A stretch of 64,000 nucleotides of DNA from Sediminibacterium ginsengisoli (lineage in GTDB: Bacteria; Bacteroidota; Bacteroidia; Chitinophagales; Chitinophagaceae): the NCBI RefSeq assembly GCF_900167075.1, contig NZ_FUWH01000011.1:74455-138454 (forward strand), written 5' to 3'. The translations under genes were made by a program, and so were the position numbers. Shown here piece after piece: positions 61,447 through 64,000 of the stretch. The notes beneath the pieces are model-generated. The model searched no databases. It was not told the DNA's origin and was given only the letters and a program-made list of their open reading frames with translations. The number at the start of each line of letters is the position of its first letter. Position 1 is the stretch's first letter.

Positions 61447-64000
61447 TTAAAACCTGATATTAAAATTCACATAAGGAATTGCATTTCCGAATATGGATAA
61501 TTTATAGCCATTCACAACCCCGTTCTCGGATACATAATAGACAGAGTAAGGATTCTTACGGCCTGTCAGATTGTATACGCCGATGGTCCAGGAGTTATGG
61601 GTGAGCTGATGCACTTTATGGTTGCCCTCGATATTCATAGAGAAATCCGTTCTGAAATAATCCGGGATCCGGTACATGTTCCGGTCTGAATACAGGGTCC
61701 GCTCCGATCCTGCATAATAGAAACGTGCGATCGGTAATGTGATCGGCCTGCCGGTACTGTAACTCGTATTCAGTGAAATACTGAACCGGTGCGAGATGCG
61801 GTAGTTGCCCACAAACGTTAGATCATGCGGTTTATCATAATTGGCAGGATACCATTTCCCGTTATTGATCGGCGTACCAACAGCCGGATCGTTCATCTGC
61901 AGTAAAGTACGTGACCAGGTATAGCTGAACCAGCCGTTGAATTTACCTGCCGTTTTCTTAATCATCAGCTCAACGCCATACGCTTTACCTTCCGTATTCA
62001 TCACGTCCGTTTCAATATGCGGGTTCAGCACCAGCTGTGCGCCGCTCTTGTAATCGAGATAATCTTTGATGCGTTTGTAGTAAACTTCAACTGAGGTTTC
62101 GATCGTGTTCGATTTGAAGTTGCGGTATAAACCTACAGAGAACTGGTCGCCGTATTGCGGCCTGATATTCGGATCGCTGAGTTTCCAGATATCGGTAGGT
62201 GCCATCGCTGCCGTATTCGATAACATGTGTACATATTGGCGCTGGCTGTTATAACCTGCTTTTATTGACATTACATTATTGAATGCATAACGTGCAGAAA
62301 GTCTTACTTCACCGCCATGGTAAGTTTTGATTCCTTTTCCTTTATCGTACAACGTTGTTCCCGTTAATGTGCTTTCTGTTTTCGGAACTCCCGGCAGGTA
62401 ATTGTTTACCGACTGCGGGCCCAGGAAAGTATATACTGAATAACGAAGTCCGGCTTCCACCGAAAATTCAGGTGAGAATGCATATTTATCGGATAAATAA
62501 ACGGCGCTTTCCAGGGCTTGCTCCGAAGGCATGATCACCGGCGCCACCAGCGATTGTGCGCCATCCGGCTTGAATGAACCGGGATGCAGTTCGTAGCGTA
62601 CGGCATTCACACCAAATTCAATCGTCTGTTTGGCATTGGCGAAATAATTAACATGGGCTTTAAAATAGCTCTGGCTCAGATCAAATCCCATTTTATAAGC
62701 ATTGATCTTATTACGGGTGCTTCCGATGCCATATTCATAAAAATCATAACCACCCGCCAGGATCATAAACCACTTGTTGTTGAACGTATGCTTCCATTTC
62801 AGTGAAACGTTCCTGTTGCTGTAGTTATAGCTGGTGTCATTGTTCAGGTTAAACCTGTCGCGGCTCATGTAAGTGGTCAGGTAAAGGCTGTTCTTTTTAT
62901 TGATCTCATGGGTGATGTTGAGGTTGAGGTCGTAGAAAGACGCTTTGCTGTGTTTATACTCCTCAGGCAGGAGATTCAGCAGCCAGTTGGCATAAGTGGT
63001 GCGGCCACCAAAAATGAAGGAGGTCTTGTCCTTTACGATCGGGCCTTCAATATTCACGCGGCTGGTGAGCAGACCGATACCTGCAGAACCCGTAAAATTC
63101 TTTTTATTCCCCTCCCTGCTGTTGATCTCCAGCACGGAAGAAAGCCTGCCGCCATATTTCGCGGGAATACCGCTTTTGTAGAGCTGCACATCTTTCACCA
63201 CTTCAGGGTTGAAAGCGGAGAACATACCGAAGAAATGCGCTGGATTAAAAATGGTTGCATCGTTAAAGAGGATCAGGTTCTGGTCTGCAGATCCACCGCG
63301 TACATTCAGTCCCGTGCTTGCCTCGCCAACGGATTTAACACCGGGCAGGGTCAGCACCACACGCAGCACATCTGCCTCACCAAATACAACCGGCACCTGC
63401 TTGATCGCTTTGATATCGATTTTCTGTACGCCCATCTGCATGTTCCGTACGGCGTTGGTCTTTTCTGAAGACACCACTACATGTTTGAGCGCCGTAACCT
63501 GGCTGTACAGGTCGATGTTCAGCTTGCCATCCTGGTAAATCATCACCTGGCGGCGTGTGTCTTTCATATTCAGGCTCTGGATATTCAATGTATGACGGCC
63601 TTTAGGCACAATCAGCGAATAATAACCGAACTGGTCTGTAATCGCATTTATCCTGGGCTTATCGATATAAATAGATGCGCCGATCACCGGCTCTCCCGTT
63701 TTGATATCGTGCAGGTAACCGGCAATGGTAACATTACCTCCGCTTCCTGCAGCCAGCTTGTCGCCTATTACATATAGTTTGTTTTCAAGCGTAGCCGCCG
63801 GTGTTTTCTGGTTGCCATCCACGTAATCTGTCAGTGTCTGCTCTGTAGCAGCCACATCTTTCGGAGCCTGTCCCTGTACACCGAAGAAGTCGTCCGGCAA
63901 CGATGTTTTTACCTGCAGCCCTTTGCTGATGAAGACCCGTTTGCTCCCGATGCTGATCGCATGGCCAATACCTGTTCCTTCAAAGACCTGGTCGAGTACC
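61447..64000 (-). CDS. TonB-dependent receptor, N-terminus beyond window
   Basis: Open from the window edge at 64000 to the TAA at 61447, about 850 visible residues. The frame continues upstream with no start codon needed inside the window. The first visible residues (VLDQVFEGTGIGHAISIGSK) resemble an STN domain, which would point to sigma/anti-sigma control. A carboxypeptidase-regulatory domain (IAGYLHDIKTGEPVIGASIY), plug (LRVVLTLPGVKSVGEASTGL, NVRGGSADQNLILFND, VLEINSREG) and barrel follow, ending IPYVNFNIRF with a terminal aromatic. It imports an unknown ligand across the outer membrane using TonB, with DUF4249 and MG2 genes downstream. Confidence 0.92.
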   Translation of the reverse strand, partial: VLDQVFEGTGIGHAISIGSKRVFISKGLQVKTSLPDDFFGVQGQAPKDVAATEQTLTDYVDGNQKTPAATLENKLYVIGDKLAAGSGGNVTIAGYLHDIKTGEPVIGASIYIDKPRINAITDQFGYYSLIVPKGRHTLNIQSLNMKDTRRQVMIYQDGKLNIDLYSQVTALKHVVVSSEKTNAVRNMQMGVQKIDIKAIKQVPVVFGEADVLRVVLTLPGVKSVGEASTGLNVRGGSADQNLILFNDATIFNPAHFFGMFSAFNPEVVKDVQLYKSGIPAKYGGRLSSVLEINSREGNKKNFTGSAGIGLLTSRVNIEGPIVKDKTSFIFGGRTTYANWLLNLLPEEYKHSKASFYDLNLNITHEINKKNSLYLTTYMSRDRFNLNNDTSYNYSNRNVSLKWKHTFNNKWFMILAGGYDFYEYGIGSTRNKINAYKMGFDLSQSYFKAHVNYFANAKQTIEFGVNAVRYELHPGSFKPDGAQSLVAPVIMPSEQALESAVYLSDKYAFSPEFSVEAGLRYSVYTFLGPQSVNNYLPGVPKTESTLTGTTLYDKGKGIKTYHGGEVRLSARYAFNNVMSIKAGYNSQRQYVHMLSNTAAMAPTDIWKLSDPNIRPQYGDQFSVGLYRNFKSNTIETSVEVYYKRIKDYLDYKSGAQLVLNPHIETDVMNTEGKAYGVELMIKKTAGKFNGWFSYTWSRTLLQMNDPAVGTPINNGKWYPANYDKPHDLTFVGNYRISHRFSISLNTSYSTGRPITLPIARFYYAGSERTLYSDRNMYRIPDYFRTDFSMNIEGNHKVHQLTHNSWTIGVYNLTGRKNPYSVYYVSENGVVNGYKLSIFGNAIPYVNFNIRF

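Noticed and set aside
1..64000. Mobile elements, prophage, rRNA and tRNA genes
   Set aside because: No transposase, integrase, phage or RNA gene sequence was recognised on either strand.

Overview
The window looks like chromosome from a member of the Bacteroidota, most probably a Chitinophaga-type (Chitinophagaceae) bacterium. The evidence is type IX secretion (T9SS) cargo with type B sorting domains, PorP/SprF-like and PorE-like envelope proteins, several TonB-type outer-membrane receptors, DUF4249 and DUF4142 lipoproteins, a MoxR-DUF58-BatA cluster, and a few promoters resembling the Bacteroidota TTTG / TAnnTTTG type. I see no rRNA, tRNA, insertion sequence, prophage or CRISPR array.

Layout. 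0-4.3 kb: two tandem minus-strand paralogues of a large exported MG2-type protein, the first cut by the window edge. 4.5-7.0 kb: plus-strand housekeeping run (cupin, PhzF-like isomerase, RNase HI, ATP-PPase of the diphthine-ammonia ligase type). 7.0-7.8 kb: small membrane protein and META-domain protein. 8.0-13.8 kb: two outer-membrane beta-barrel receptors, one with an Arg/Gly-rich tandem repeat. 14.2-14.9 kb: glycosyltransferase. 15.0-25.6 kb: a three-gene T9SS surface operon (2540-residue adhesin, PorP-like, PorE-like). It faces away from a LuxR-type response regulator across a 475-bp region with palindromes. 26.8-32.0 kb: DUF1599, BT_3928-type membrane protein, DppB-type permease and another MG2 protein, divergent from folP. 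33-37.4 kb: FKBP isomerase, DHH phosphoesterase, ndk, DUF4142 protein and an Old Yellow Enzyme relative, mostly separated by strong hairpin terminators. 37.9-48.1 kb: a second T9SS module, a 3052-residue adhesin plus its own PorP-like partner. 48.1-57.9 kb: MoxR, DUF58, BatA, DUF4175-like, amidotransferase-like membrane protein and M28 peptidase, with a divergent DUF4159 gene. 57.9-64 kb: TonB receptor (N-terminus outside the window), DUF4249 lipoprotein and a fourth MG2 protein.

The common theme is the cell envelope. The two giant cargo proteins are probably exported by T9SS and attached through their PorP partners. MG2 and TonB/DUF4249 proteins probably act at the outer membrane. The MoxR cluster resembles the Bat-type envelope or stress systems.

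The strongest unusual signals are in the giant adhesins. The 3052-residue protein contains a five-domain super-repeat of about 1.39 kb in four tandem copies. The 2540-residue protein carries a two-copy five-domain super-repeat of 1.28 kb. It also has four copies of an unrecognised domain with a CxxC motif, and single cysteines that pair up across module junctions. A second theme is four MG2-type proteins, at least two of which carry a TonB-plug-like segment without a barrel.
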